A stretch of 64,000 bases of DNA. Origin: Dasypus novemcinctus. Its lineage: Eukaryota > Chordata > Mammalia > Cingulata > Dasypodidae. Positions 36,601 through 48,080 of this stretch are shown here, in pieces. The DNA is taken from the NCBI RefSeq assembly GCF_030445035.2, contig NC_080680.1, positions 116,338,228 through 116,402,227 of the forward strand, written 5' to 3'. The position numbers and the translations under genes are program-made. The number at the start of each line of letters is the position of its first letter. Within the stretch, counting starts at the first letter, position 1. The notes beneath the pieces were generated by a model that was given only the letters and a program-made list of their open reading frames with translations, had not been told where the DNA came from and ran no database searches.

Positions 36601-36764
36601 CCGCACACTAAACCTCCTAGTGAGCCACTAGAAAAATTTTTCTTTCTTGTTCTTGTGACCTTATGCTTCTCTGGTCTTGAGGTCTTAGTTTCAAAGGTAG
36701 GAGTGCCTGCACCAAGAGACACAACAATGATTCCATTGAACTGGAAGTTAAAATGACCACCCAG
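33685..36764 (+). mobile_element. ERVL endogenous retrovirus fossil, copy B, left part
   Basis: This is the tandem duplicate of the fossil at 9640-13975. Segments in order are gag/protease side (about 33685-34430), a middle part, reverse transcriptase end and RNase H (about 35000-35800), and integrase (about 35900-36560). The start of the dUTPase side is at the right end, where the full-length L1 was inserted. The remainder resumes at 47809. It is broken in many places, old and non-coding. Unlike copy A it lacks the LTR/SINE/RPL37A complex, so that complex arrived after duplication or is private to copy A. Confidence 0.82.
36751..36764 (+). repeat. target-site duplication of the full-length L1, left copy
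   Basis: AAATGACCACCCAG at 36751-36764 recurs exactly at 47809-47822, directly after the L1 poly(A). The ERVL sequence is continuous when the L1 is left out. Confidence 0.93.
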
Positions 36765-38848
36765 GGAGAGGAGACAAGATGGTCGCTGAGTGAACTTGCC
36801 TTTGTGGTCTGTCCCGGGAAGAGACGGCTGGGCGCAGCGGCAGGTTCTCCAAGGCGAGGCTTTTTCCGGATTTTTGCAGGGCAGAAGTACCGGGACATCG
36901 ATTGGGTGGAAAGGTAACGGAGAGGATTGGTCTAGTAGATATAATTTGGGTTCTATTGCCCGCAGGTGAGACCCGCGCACGGGCTCCTCCCTGTTGGGGG
37001 TGGGGGGAACCGCGGTCCTGTCCTGGGGTTCCACTTTTGGATGGCTCTGAAGGGCTAAGGAGTTCGCGAGCTCTGGGCAAGCTGTTGACAGATTGATGTG
37101 ACAGATCGCCTTTGTGGATCGATTTGGGAAGATAGACGGTGTTTTGTTGTGAAGCGGGAGAAACTTTTGAGTGAGAAATAAACAATAGCGCTTCCGCCTG
37201 AAGCCCCACCCCCAAAAGCCCGGCAACCGTTCTCCAACCCAAATAGGCTGTAGGCAATAAAGAGAAGTAATTGGAAAATTGTTCTAGGCTGCGGCAAGGG
37301 GGGGGACACGTCTAGAAGCTGATTAGGGAATATTCTGCGAAGTTTGAGAATTCCGGTTTTCGAATCTGTTTTCGGCGTCACAGGCCGGGCTTCGGATCTG
37401 TACTAGTAAAGTGGCTGCGGTGTAGAGGCGCCCTCTAGTGGTAGTGGTTTGGAATCACAGGATGGGAGCTGTCCAAAAGCTGAAGTGAAAGATAACGTAC
37501 CAATGAGTCCAGCAAAGTAAGTGAATTGCAGGGTTCAATCACAATATAGAGTTTGCGGATCTGACCTCCCCCATAGGGTTGGCACCCAGCTGTGGGGATC
37601 CCTGAGGGCTGTGTTACACTGAGGGGCTCCCAGGCTTCCTGTTGACCAGATTGGAGGCTACCAGGTCTGAATTCCCTAAATTCTGGTGGCTCACACTACA
37701 GAGACTCACACCTCTTGAGTCCTCAATATCTCAGACTTTCCATCCCTGAATCCATCACGCACTGAGGTCCATCTGAGGTCCTTAAATGCCCTAGCCTTCA
37801 ACGTTGGCGTTTTTTCTTTATCGTTTCATTTTGTTTTGTTTTTATTTTCATTTTGACTTATTCTTTACTTTTTTCAATTTCCTGATTGCTAACACCGCAT
37901 TATCCCCTAGTCTTCTCTCACAGCGTATCCCCCAAAGTCTTTTTTTACTCAGTTATTTAAGGTTTTTTTTTGTGTGTGTGGTAGGTGCTGTGTAGTGGGT
38001 GTTTTAATTCTGGTTCGTGTATATCTGTTTTGTTTTTTTTTTTCTTTTCCCTACCTGTTCCCCACCCCTTGCACACCCTCTTTTCCTTTCTTCCTCTCGT
38101 CCCTTCCTCCCCCCCCTTTTTTTCTCTCCCTTTTTTTTCTGTTGTCTCTCTCCCTCTTGTCCCTCATATTCTACTTAGTTTATTTTAACTCAATTATACA
38201 ATAGGTGCGGCAGGAAACACCTCACATTCGCTGGGTTTTCTCATCCTTCACTGCCTCATTTCTGTGTGAACTGATTTAGGGTACCTACACTATCCTCTTT
38301 CCCCTACATCTTGATATCCGTCACCATCTACTGGCTCTCCTATATTCCACCTCCCACCTCCCTTTCTTCGATCCACGAAGGGTCTAAGTCTTAATTTCTA
38401 ATACCTATGTTTTGTTTTCTGTCTGTTATCCACTCTTGAAACTATTACCTTTCTTTTCTCTTTCCCTCTCTCATGAAATCAATAGCTTTTCGGTTCATAC
38501 CATATTCCTCCCATATTCAATCATCTACCTCATAATAGGTACTCTACCTACTGCTATAACTCTACACAATTTACATGAATCTAACCTCCATCCTCCCAGA
38601 TCTCATATTCTTGCTTTGTTAACATATATCACCAATACTACTTTACACTTTTCCCTTGCTTACACAATTGCCTTCCCCCAACACTAATACTTTCCTTTAA
38701 AGTGAACTTAACCAACAACAAGAAACTAAAATAAGAAGAAAAAAGTGACAAAGAGAAGATATAACACCTATGCAAAAATAACAGCTAATTAACCTCCAAG
38801 AGCAGACAAAGAAGCTAAGGAACTGATTAAATCCGTCAAGATAAAGAG
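36765..38848 (+). promoter_or_regulatory. L1 5' UTR / internal promoter region
   Basis: The first 700 bases are GC- and CpG-rich compared with the surroundings; the rest is pyrimidine-rich (37795-38200). The L1 5' UTR is known to carry an internal pol II promoter. No tandem monomers are evident here, unlike the older copy at 31540-32540. Open frames on the - strand cross this region (169 and 216 codons) without known homology. Confidence 0.75.
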
Positions 38849-39816
38849 ATGACCAGAAAGCAACAAAAATCTACAAACCAAACCAGTAATCAGGAAAACA
38901 TGGCTGAATCCAATCAACAAACCAATAATCACGAAGGGGAGCAAAACCTGGCACAAGCAATGAAAGATCTCAGAACATTTATCACCAACAAATTTGACGA
39001 AGTAATGAAAGAGGTTAACAACATGAAGACATCACTTGGAGGGGAAATTGCAGACATACGCAAAAACATAACAGATATGATGGGAATGAACACCACAGTT
39101 CAAGAAATCAAAAATACACTTGCAGCAAATATCAGAGACTAGAAGAGACAGAGCAGAGAATTAGTGATGTGGAAGACAGTACATCAGAAATCAAACAGAT
39201 AGTAGAAGGGGTCAATAAGAAGATAGAAAAAATCCAGTTAGGACTTAGGGACCTGAATGACAATGCAAAATGCTCAAACATACGTACTATAGGCATTCCA
39301 GAAGGTGAAGAGAAGGGAAAGGGGTCAGAAAGAGTGTTGCAGGAAATAATGGCTGAAAACTTCCCAAATCTACTGAAAGAGACAGATGTACATATCCAAG
39401 AAGCACAGCGCACTCCACTAGTCATAAACCCCAACAGGCCCACTCCAAGACATATACTTGTCAAATTATCCAATGCTCAAGACAAAGAGAAAATCCTAAA
39501 AGCAGCAAGAGAAAAGAAAACCATCACATACAAGGGAAGCTCAATTAGATTAAGTGCTGATTTCTCTTCTGAAACCATGGAGGCAAGAAGGCAGTGGTAT
39601 GATATAGTCAAGGTACTAAAGGAAAAAAATTTCCAACCAAGAATACTCTATCCAGCTAAACTAGCATTCAAACATGATGGAGAGTTCAAAATATTCGCAG
39701 ACAAACAGAAACTGAAAGAGTATACCAACAAGAAACCTCCCCTTCAAGAAATTCTAAAGGGAGTTCTGCAGGAAGAAAGGAAAAAACAGGAAAGGCAGAG
39801 TTGGAGGAGAGTATAA
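38849..39816 (+). pseudogene. ORF1: L1 ORF1 (RNA-binding chaperone), one single-base lesion
   Basis: L1 ORF1 protein coats L1 RNA as a coiled-coil trimer and acts as a nucleic-acid chaperone. The frame opens MTRKQQKSTNQ at 38849. It has a charged N-terminal coiled-coil region (about residues 25-110), an RRM-like middle (GIPEGEEKG, then PNLLKETDVHIQEAQR), and a C-terminal domain ending at 39816. The expected length is about 322 residues. A stop at 39140-39142 follows a one-base loss at about 39135-39136: other copies in the window support AAT-xxC-AGC-AGA at this point. The two halves are otherwise open, so ORF1 was probably intact until recently. The 968-base span is one short of a multiple of three, in agreement. 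Confidence 0.9.
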
Positions 39817-39889
39817 GACCAACAACAACAACAAAAAAAGACAAAAAAATATACAAACAAAATATGACAAACACAAATCCAATCAAAAT

Positions 39890-42800
39890 ATGGCTAACAC
39901 AAATAATTCCTTGATAGTAATAACACTGAATGTCAACGGATTAAACTCACCTATCAAAAGATTCAGACTGGGACATTGGATAAGGAAATATGACCCATCC
40001 GTATGCTGTCTACAAGAGACACATCTTAGACCCAGAGACGCATGGAGATTGAAAGTGAATGGCTGGAAAACAATCATACAAGCTAACAATAACCAAAAAA
40101 AGGCAGGAGTAGCTATATTAATATCAGACAAAATAGACTTTAAATGTGAAACAATTCTGAGAGACAAAGAAGGATACTACATTTTAGTGAAAGGGAAAAT
40201 CTGTCAAGAAGATCGAACAATCATAAATATTTATGCCCCTAACAAGGGTGCCTCTAAATATGTCAGGCAAACGCTGGAAAAACTAAGTGAAAGAATAGAT
40301 ACATCTACAATTATAGTGGGGGATTTTAATACACCACTATCAACTCTGGACAGAACATCTCAAAAGAGAATCACCAAAGAAACAAAACATCTGAATAGTA
40401 TATTAGAGGAGCTGGATCTAATAGACATATATAGATTGCTACACCCAAACACAGCAGGATATACATTTTTCTCAAGCGCACATGGATCATTCTCCAAGAT
40501 AGATCATATGCTAGGCCACAAAGAAAGGCTGAACGAATTCAGAAAGATTGAAATCATACAAAACATTATCTCTGACCACAGTGGAGTCAAGCTGGAGATT
40601 TGCAAGGGACAGAAGCCCAGATTTCACACCACGATTTGGAAATTAAACAGCACACTCTTAGAAAAACAGTGGGTTAAAGAGGAAATCTCAAAAGAAATCA
40701 ATGACTACCTTGAAACAAATGATAATAATAACACAACATACCAAAATTTATGGGATGCAGCAAAAGCAGTACTGAGAGGGAAGTTTATAGCCATAAATTC
40801 ATATATCAAAAAAGAAGAAAGAGCAAAAATTGAAGAACTAACTGTACATTTGAAGGAATTAGAAAAACAACAACAAAGTAACCCAACAGGAAGAAGGAAG
40901 GAAATAACAAAGATAAGAGCAGAACTAAATGAAATAGAAAATAAGAAAGCACTTGAACAGATAAACAAGACCAAGAGCTGGTTTTTTGAAAAGATTAACA
41001 AAATTGACAAACCTTTAGCGACACTAACAAAGAAAAAAAGAGAGAAGATGCAAATACACAAAATAAGAAATGAGAAAGGCAATATCACCACTGACCCCAC
41101 AGAAATAAAGACTATCATAAGAGGATATTTTGAAAAACTATATTCCAACAAAAATGACAATCTAGAGGAAATGGACAAATTCCTAGAAACACATAAACAG
41201 CCCATATTGACAAAAGAAGAAATTGATGATCTTAACAAACCAATCACAAGCAGAGAGATAGAATCAGTTATTAAAAATCTCCCAACTAAGAAGAGCCCAG
41301 GGCCAGATGGCTTCACAGGTGAATTCTATAAAACATTCCGGAAAGAACTGACACCAATCCTGCTGAAACTATTCCAAACCATCGAAACAGAAAGAACATT
41401 ACCCAATTCCTTCTATGATGCCAACATTACCCTAGTACCAAAGCCAAACAAAGACATCACAAGAAAGGAAAATTACAGACCAATTTCTCTAATGAACCTA
41501 GACGCAAAAATGCTTAACAAAATACTTGCTAATCGTATTCAACAACACATTAAACGTATTATACACCACGACCAAGTGGGATTCATCCCAGGTATGCAAG
41601 GATGGTTCAACATAAGAAAATCGATCAACGTAATACACCATATAAACAGATTGAAGGAAAAAAATCACATGATTATATCTATTGATGCAGAAAAAGCATT
41701 TGACAAAATACAGCACCCTTTCTTGATAAAAACACTCCAAAAGATTGGAATACAAGGAAATTTTTTGAACATGATAAAGAGTATATATGAAAAACCTAAA
41801 GCTAATATTGTTTACAATGGAGAAATCCTAGACTTCTTCCCTCTAAACTCAGGAACAAGACAAGGATGCCGACTGTCTCCACTCCTATTTAACATTGTCT
41901 TAGAAGTACTTGCTCGAGCACTGAGGCAAGAACCAGAAATAAAAGGCATTCAAATTGGAAAGGAAGAAGTCAAAATTTCATTATTTGCAGATGACATGAT
42001 CCTATATATAGAAAACCCTGAGAGATCTACAACGAAGATTCTAGAACTCATAAATGAGTTTAGTAAAGTCGCAGGTTATAAGATCAATGCGCAAAAATCA
42101 GTAGCATTTCTGTACACCAAGAATGAGCAAGATCAGGAGGAAATCAAGAAACAAATACCATTCACAATAGTAAATAAAAAAATCAAATACTTAGGAATAA
42201 ATTTAACTAAAGAGGTAAAGAACTTATACAACGAGAACTATACAAGATTGTTCAAGGAAATCAAAGAAGACCTGAATAAATGGAAGACTATTCCTTGTTC
42301 ATGGATAGGAAGACTGAACATTATTAAGATGTCTATCCTACCAAAACTGATCTACACATTCAATGCAATCCCAATAAAAATCAACGCAGCCTTCTTTAAG
42401 GAACTAGAAAAACTAACTATGAAATTTATTTGGAAAGGAAAGAGACCCCGAATAGCCAAAGACATACTGAAAAAGAAAAACGAAATTGGAGGAATCACAC
42501 TACCTGACTTCAAAACATACTATAAAGCTACGGTGGTGAAAACAGCATGGTATTGGCATAAGGAAAGACACATAGACCAATGGAATCGAATTGAAAGCTC
42601 TGATATAGAACCTCACATATACAGCCACATAATATTCGATAAAGCCACCAAACCCTCTCAATTGGGAGAGAGTGGCCTATTCAACAAATGGTGCCTGGAG
42701 AACTGGATAGCCATATGTAGAAGAATGAAAGAAGATTACCATCTCACACCTTATACAAAGATCAACTCAAGATGGATCAAAGACCTAAATATAAGAGCCA

Positions 42801-43705
42801 AGACCATTAAAACCTTAGAAAGCAGTGTAGGGAAACATCTACAGGACCTTGTAATAGGAAATGGATTTATGAATATCTCACCAAAAGCACGAGCAGCAAA
42901 AGAACTAATAGATAAATGGGACTTCATCAAAATTAAAGCCTTCTGCACCTCAAAGGAGTTTGTCAAGAAAGTAAAAAGGGAGCCCACACAGTGGGAGAAA
43001 ATATTTGGCAATCATATATCTGATAAGAAACTTATAGCTTGCATATATAAAGAACTCCTATATCTTGAAAATAAAAAGATAAACAACCCATTTAAAAAAT
43101 GGGAAAAAGACTTAAACAGACACTTCTCCGAAGAAGAAATACAAATGGCAAGAAAGCACATGAAAAAATGTTCCAAATCTCTAGCTATCAGGGAAATGCA
43201 AATCAAAACTACAATGAGATACCATCTTACACCCATAAGATTGGCAGCTATGAAAAAAACAGAAGAATACAAGTGCTGGAGAGGATGTGAAGGAAGGGGA
43301 ACACTCATCCACTGCTGGTGGGAATGCGGAAGGATCCAACCATTCTGGAGGACAGTATGGCGGTTTCTCAAAAAACTAGCCATAGATTTGCCATATGACC
43401 CAGCAATACCACTGCTGGGTATATACCCAGCAGAACTGAAAACAAGGACACAAACCGATATATGTACACCAATGTTCATAGCAGCATTGTTCACTATTGC
43501 CAAAAGTTGGAATCAACCCAAATGCCCATCAACAGATGAGTGGATCAATAAAATGTGGTATATACACACAATGGAATACTACTCGGCTGTAAGAACAAAC
43601 ACACTACAAACACATGTGATAACATGGATGAATCTTGAGAACCTTATGTTGAGTGAAGCAACCCAGACATTGAAGGACAAATACTACATGACCTCAATGA
43701 TATGA
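39890..43705 (+). CDS. ORF2: L1 ORF2: endonuclease / reverse transcriptase, uninterrupted
   Basis: A 1,271-residue protein (human ORF2p has 1,275) that nicks target DNA and copies L1 RNA into the genome at the nick. The N-terminal APE-type endonuclease keeps its catalytic residues at the same numbers as the human protein: E43 (in LQETHL), D145 and N147 (VGDFNTP), D205 (KIDHML), D229 and H230 (SDHSG). The reverse transcriptase has [15 protein letters not shown] and [16 protein letters not shown], and the active-site FADD at residues 699-702. The C-terminal zinc-knuckle reads C1129-x3-C1133-x7-H1141-x4-C1146. The start ATG at 39890 gives [10 protein letters not shown], the usual length. Nothing is missing, so the protein could be functional, although ORF1 of the same copy is not. 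It could still act in trans on other RNAs. Confidence 0.96.
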   Translation: MANTNNSLIVITLNVNGLNSPIKRFRLGHWIRKYDPSVCCLQETHLRPRDAWRLKVNGWKTIIQANNNQKKAGVAILISDKIDFKCETILRDKEGYYILVKGKICQEDRTIINIYAPNKGASKYVRQTLEKLSERIDTSTIIVGDFNTPLSTLDRTSQKRITKETKHLNSILEELDLIDIYRLLHPNTAGYTFFSSAHGSFSKIDHMLGHKERLNEFRKIEIIQNIISDHSGVKLEICKGQKPRFHTTIWKLNSTLLEKQWVKEEISKEINDYLETNDNNNTTYQNLWDAAKAVLRGKFIAINSYIKKEERAKIEELTVHLKELEKQQQSNPTGRRKEITKIRAELNEIENKKALEQINKTKSWFFEKINKIDKPLATLTKKKREKMQIHKIRNEKGNITTDPTEIKTIIRGYFEKLYSNKNDNLEEMDKFLETHKQPILTKEEIDDLNKPITSREIESVIKNLPTKKSPGPDGFTGEFYKTFRKELTPILLKLFQTIETERTLPNSFYDANITLVPKPNKDITRKENYRPISLMNLDAKMLNKILANRIQQHIKRIIHHDQVGFIPGMQGWFNIRKSINVIHHINRLKEKNHMIISIDAEKAFDKIQHPFLIKTLQKIGIQGNFLNMIKSIYEKPKANIVYNGEILDFFPLNSGTRQGCRLSPLLFNIVLEVLARALRQEPEIKGIQIGKEEVKISLFADDMILYIENPERSTTKILELINEFSKVAGYKINAQKSVAFLYTKNEQDQEEIKKQIPFTIVNKKIKYLGINLTKEVKNLYNENYTRLFKEIKEDLNKWKTIPCSWIGRLNIIKMSILPKLIYTFNAIPIKINAAFFKELEKLTMKFIWKGKRPRIAKDILKKKNEIGGITLPDFKTYYKATVVKTAWYWHKERHIDQWNRIESSDIEPHIYSHIIFDKATKPSQLGESGLFNKWCLENWIAICRRMKEDYHLTPYTKINSRWIKDLNIRAKTIKTLESSVGKHLQDLVIGNGFMNISPKARAAKELIDKWDFIKIKAFCTSKEFVKKVKREPTQWEKIFGNHISDKKLIACIYKELLYLENKKINNPFKKWEKDLNRHFSEEEIQMARKHMKKCSKSLAIREMQIKTTMRYHLTPIRLAAMKKTEEYKCWRGCEGRGTLIHCWWECGRIQPFWRTVWRFLKKLAIDLPYDPAIPLLGIYPAELKTRTQTDICTPMFIAALFTIAKSWNQPKCPSTDEWINKMWYIHTMEYYSAVRTNTLQTHVITWMNLENLMLSEATQTLKDKYYMTSMI

Positions 43706-45695
43706 AATAACCAAGCTGCCCTAGATAGCAAGAGACTGAACGATAGGCTTACAGGAAATTGGAGGGTGGAGGAAGGATGTGAGCCAATGTCTGCAGGGGT
43801 GGAATTTAAGACGAGATGGTGGTAAGTATGAACACAAAGAAGAGATAAAAGGGGGGCAAGGGGTTGCCTTTGGTTGGGGCTTTGCGGGTTTGAGGGTGGC
43901 TGGGGAGGGACGGATGGGTAACATTGCCCAAAAGTGGGGGGAGGGAGGGGTAGCATACGAACACAGGAGAGGGTCTGATAAAGAGGGTTACCTGTTTAGA
44001 ATGCTCGGAGGGGAGGGTCTGATGCAGGACGGGCTCCTGGGGAATGTCTAAATGCTCATTCTGCCAGAGTGGGTGACACCATGGGGTAGAATCCCAAGTA
44101 GTGAGAGTGGGGGTGGACCCACATCCTGGGGAGGACTAATGCCACCAAATAGAGGGAACTCTATCCCTCAAGAGAAAGGGTGGCTCCCAGGGCATTGGGG
44201 CAGATGAGCAAGTTAGGCCCTAAACACTATTCCATCTATCTCTGGAAGTGGCTCCTCAGGAAACGGAGGTTGACTGTCACTGTGGGCACCAAGGTGGAAG
44301 GGAAAATGGACGTTAAATGTGTGGAACCAAAGTAAATGGGGGGCAAGGGAGGAGTTTCTTGAGAGTACACAAGGATGGATATAAAACATGTAATATTACA
44401 CCATAACATATAGGAGACGACAGACTGATAATGTAAACCATAATGTAAAACATAGGAGAACTAAAAATGTAAAGAACTGTGTATCCTAAAGTATGCACCA
44501 TAATGTAAGCACAGATATTACCATGTTAGAAAGCTAATATCTCAGACTCTGTACATCACCTTAAGTAAATATGATGTGAATAGGGTGTAAGAGTATCGCT
44601 GTGGAAGGAAAAAGGTGTTGTGGTGAATGTATGGGAGTGTTGTATATTATATATATGCATTGCTGTGGTCTAGGACTCCTACAAAGAAACGCTGAATAAT
44701 TAGGGGGGGGGGGGAAAGGATAGGATGTGGAATTTTTTCAAGTCAACATTCTTTATCTAAGTTCTTTATCTAACTTTATCCAAGTTCTTTATCTATCCTT
44801 TAAACCCATCGCTATATGCCATTCCCTAGTAAGGGACCATGACATTATATTGGGCTTCAAATTTCGGGGAGTTCTGGATCACAGAGTGTTTCAACAATGG
44901 CAATGGAGGGATACTGGTATGGGATGCCATTGACAGGTGATATATGGCTGACAGGGAGCTGTACAGAACATATGTCCAGGGTGCATGGTAATGTTTGGAT
45001 ATACTCATAGTGGTAACAATTAAAAACCACAGCAGGGGGGGTACTGGGTTCCTGGCCAGTGGTGCTCTGTCGTGGTCCCTAGGGGAGCAGTGACAGTCTC
45101 CCAGGTACAGCGGCGGGAACCGGGAGGGAGTGAGGGTTCAACAGTGAGCCCCTGATGCTAATGACTATGCTTGTGAGCTGATAAGCCTAAAATAAGAACA
45201 AGGCCTAGAGCAACATTGTGCCTGGGAATTTCCTCCTGTCAGCCTTCACGTTACTCAAATGTGGCCAGTCTCGAAGCCAAACTCAGCATGTAAATGCAAT
45301 GCCTTCCCCCCAGCATGGGACATGACACCCGGGGATGAGCCTCCCTGGCACCGAGGGACCACTATCAACTACCAACTGATGATGCAACTGGAAAATGACC
45401 TTATACGGAAGGTTCAATGCGGATCAGCAGAATATCCCTGTCTACATAAAATAACATGACTTTAAAATGCTGTTTGACCTAAAGTAAGGGGGAAATGGAA
45501 AGGAGAAATGAGTTTATATGGCTACGAGTTTCTACTAAAGAGTCTGGAGGCTGGCAGAAGGATTGCCCTTATGCACAACTGAGCAGAGTCAGAGAGACAG
45601 ATAAAGCAGATACAACCCCCAGATATTGGTTCCTTTGAGGGCTAAAGAGACCCATGGGAGTTATGGTCATGGCCGATGGGGTTAACTACCAGGTC
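43706..45695 (+). other. L1 3' UTR, proximal part
   Basis: Noncoding and purine-rich, with a run of 12 G bases at 44703-44714. Together with 47065-47808 it makes a 3' UTR of about 2.7-2.8 kb, several times the length in human L1. Separate truncated L1 tails in the window (45712-47048, 53486-54433, 61679-63140) consist of this same UTR sequence, confirming that it belongs to the family. Confidence 0.85.
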
Positions 45696-45711
45696 AGATG
45701 GCCCCTCTTTG

Positions 45712-47048
45712 TTTTTTTTTGTTTTTTTTGTTTTTTTAAATATTTATTTATTATTATTATTTTTTAATTACATTAAAAAATATATATGAGGTCCCATTCA
45801 ACCCCACCGCCCCCGCCCCCCACTCCCCCCACAGCAACACTCTCTCCCATCATCGTGATACATCCATTGCACCTGGTAAGTTCATCTCTGAGCATCACTG
45901 CACCCCATAGTCAATGGTCCACATCATAGCCCAGACTCTCTCACGTTCCATCCAGTGGGCCCTGGGGGGATCTACAGTGTCCCGTAATTGTCCGTGAAGC
46001 ACTATCCAGGACAACTCCACGTCCCGAAAACGCCTCCACATCTCATCTCTTCCTCCCGTTCCCCACACCCAGCAGCCCCCATGGCTACCGTTCCCACACC
46101 CATTTCACATTTCCTCTGTGGACATTGGATTGGTTGTGTCCATTGCACACCTATGTCAAGTGAGGGCTTAGATTCCACATGGGTACTGGATGCACTCTTC
46201 CCGCTTCTAGTTGTAGACACTCTAGGCTCCATGTTGTGGTGGTTGACCTTCTTCAACTCCATGTTAGCTGAGTGGAGTAAGTCCAATAAGTCAAAGTGTA
46301 GGAGCTGAAGTCTGTTGAGGCTCTGGGCCTGGGTGTCATATTATCAGTCCAGAGATTCAAATCCCCTACATATATCTTAAACTCAGCACCAACTACAATT
46401 CCAATAAAGTAGCATGCAAGTCTTGTGAAAAGAGATCCCCTCTGAGTCCATTTCCATCACGCAGAAACACCAGCTCCAAAGAAGGGCCATCTGTCATGGC
46501 AGTGAACCCCTTCTGCCATGACCATAGAACCCGTAGGTCTCTTTATCCCTCAAAAGAACCAATACCTGGGGTTGTATCTACCTTATCTGTCTCTTAGACT
46601 CTGTTCAGTTGTACATAGGGGTATTCCTTCTGACAACCTCCAGACTCTTTTTTAGAGACTCACAGCCTTATAATCTCATTTCTCCTTTCCATTTCCCCCT
46701 TACATTAGGTCAAACTGCTTCCCGAAGTCATGTTATTATATGTAGACAGGTATATTCTGCTGTTCCGCATTGAATCTTTAATTCAAGGTCATTTTCTAGT
46801 TGCTTCTTCAGCTGGTATGTGGTAGTGATCCCTCGGTGCCAGGGAGGCTCATCCCCGGGTGTCGTGTCCCACGCTGGGGGGAATGCATCACATCTACACG
46901 CTGAGTTTGGCTGTGAGAGTGGCCACATTTGAGTAACATGAAGGCTGTCAGGAGGAAACCCCCAGGCACAATGCTACTCTAGGCCTTGTTCTTATTGCAG
47001 GTGCATAGGCTCAAAAGTGTAGCCATTAGTATCAAGAGCCCACTGTTG
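45712..47048 (-). mobile_element. 5'-truncated L1 tail inserted backwards in the L1 3' UTR
   Basis: A poly(T) stretch at 45712-45737, then the complement of the same L1 3' UTR, shows a - strand copy truncated at its 5' end near the 'aacagtggg' position. Exact 16-bp target-site duplications, AGATGGCCCCTCTTTG, flank it at 45696-45711 and 47049-47064. It is younger than the L1 that hosts it. It places about 1.3 kb of UTR in inverted orientation next to the host element's own UTR. Confidence 0.95.
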
Positions 47049-47064
47049 AGATGGCCCCTCTTTG

Positions 47065-47808
47065 GAAATGGTGTTTATGTGTGATGAATCTGGACTCAGA
47101 TGGGATCTCCCTTCATAAGACTTTCATGCTAATTTGCTGGAGGTGAGTTAATGTTGGGGTTTAAGATATATTTAGGGGATTTGAATCTCTGGACTGACAA
47201 TGTGATAACCAGGTCCTGAGCCTCAACAGACTCCAGCACCTACAATCTGTTTTATTGGACTTACCACACTCAGCTAAGATGGAGTTGAAGAAGGACAACC
47301 ACCACACCATGGAGCCTAGAGTGATTACAACTGAAAGTGGGAGGATTGCATCCAGCATCCATGTGGAATCTGAGCCTCCTCTTGACATAGAGGTGCAATG
47401 GACACAACCAATCCAATGTCCACATAGAAGAGGTGGCATTGTATTGGGAAAAGTGGACATGGTGGCTGATGGGTATGGGGAAAGGCAGGAAGAGATGAGA
47501 GGTGGAGGCGTCTTTGGGACATGGAGCTGCCCTGGATGGTGCTTCAGGGGCAATCACCGGACATTGTATATCCTCACAGGGCCCACTGGATGGAATGGGG
47601 GAGAGTATGGGCCATGATGCGGACCATTGACTATGAGGTGCAGAGGTGCCCAAAGATGTACTTACCAAATCCAATGGATGTGTCATGATGATGGGAGGGA
47701 GTGTTGCTGGGGGGGGGGGGGGGGAGAGGTGGGGAGGGGGGGTGGGGTTGAATGAGACCTCACATATATATTTTTAATGTAATATTATTACAAAGTCAAT
47801 AAAAAAAA
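47065..47808 (+). other. L1 3' UTR, distal part with G-rich tract and poly(A) signal
   Basis: Noncoding. A run of 16 G bases at 47709-47724 continues as GAGAGGTGGGGAGGGGGGGTGGGG. AATAAA at 47798-47803 runs into the terminal poly(A). The same G-rich block appears as C-rich text in the inverted tails (45810-45835 and 61800-61835), so it is a family feature. Confidence 0.88.
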
Positions 47809-48080
47809 AAATGACCACCCAGCCACTCTGAGCTGCTCATGCCTCTGAATCAATAGGCAATGAAGGGAGTTACAGTACAGCCTGGGATGATTTGTCCTTT
47901 TTATTGGAGGAGATAAAGAAGTGTGTTCCTGGAATATAGAAGATCTTTTGGATGTCTCCGAGTCTCAATATTATGGAACCTTAAAATTAAATTCATGGAA
48001 AACTACAACAGAATCCAGGCAAGTTTACTAATGGCCTGGTAACCTTCAAATTGTCTTACATTCATTACTCTGCAGGTCTA
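47809..48080 (+). mobile_element. ERVL endogenous retrovirus fossil, copy B, right part
   Basis: This continues the dUTPase-side end of the fossil that stops at 36764. It aligns with 13695-13975 of copy A ('gctgctcatg', 'aggagttacagt', 'gttcctggaata'). The separation is caused only by the full-length L1. It is broken and non-coding. Confidence 0.8.

Larger units (their letters stand above)
36765..47808 (+). mobile_element. full-length L1 LINE, young, with intact ORF2
   Basis: A complete L1 is bounded by a perfect 14-bp target-site duplication. It comprises a GC-rich 5' UTR starting GGAGAGGAGACAAGATGG (36765-38848), ORF1 (38849-39816), a 73-base spacer, ORF2 (39890-43705), and a 3' UTR of about 2.8 kb ending in a G-rich tract, AATAAA at 47798 and a short poly(A). 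Another L1 tail is inserted backwards in the 3' UTR (45712-47048), so the element's own length is about 9.7 kb. Only ORF1 carries a visible lesion. The perfect duplication and the open 1,271-codon ORF2 mark a recent insertion, clearly after the OR/ERVL duplication. Confidence 0.96.

Noticed and set aside
40705-41316. A 203-residue - strand frame with hydrophobic segments
   Set aside because: It is the reverse complement of the real ORF2 coding sequence on the + strand.
47161-47686. Overlapping 120-138-residue frames on both strands, repeated at 61857-62288
   Set aside because: They are shadows in the L1 3' UTR; they recur only because the same UTR is present several times.
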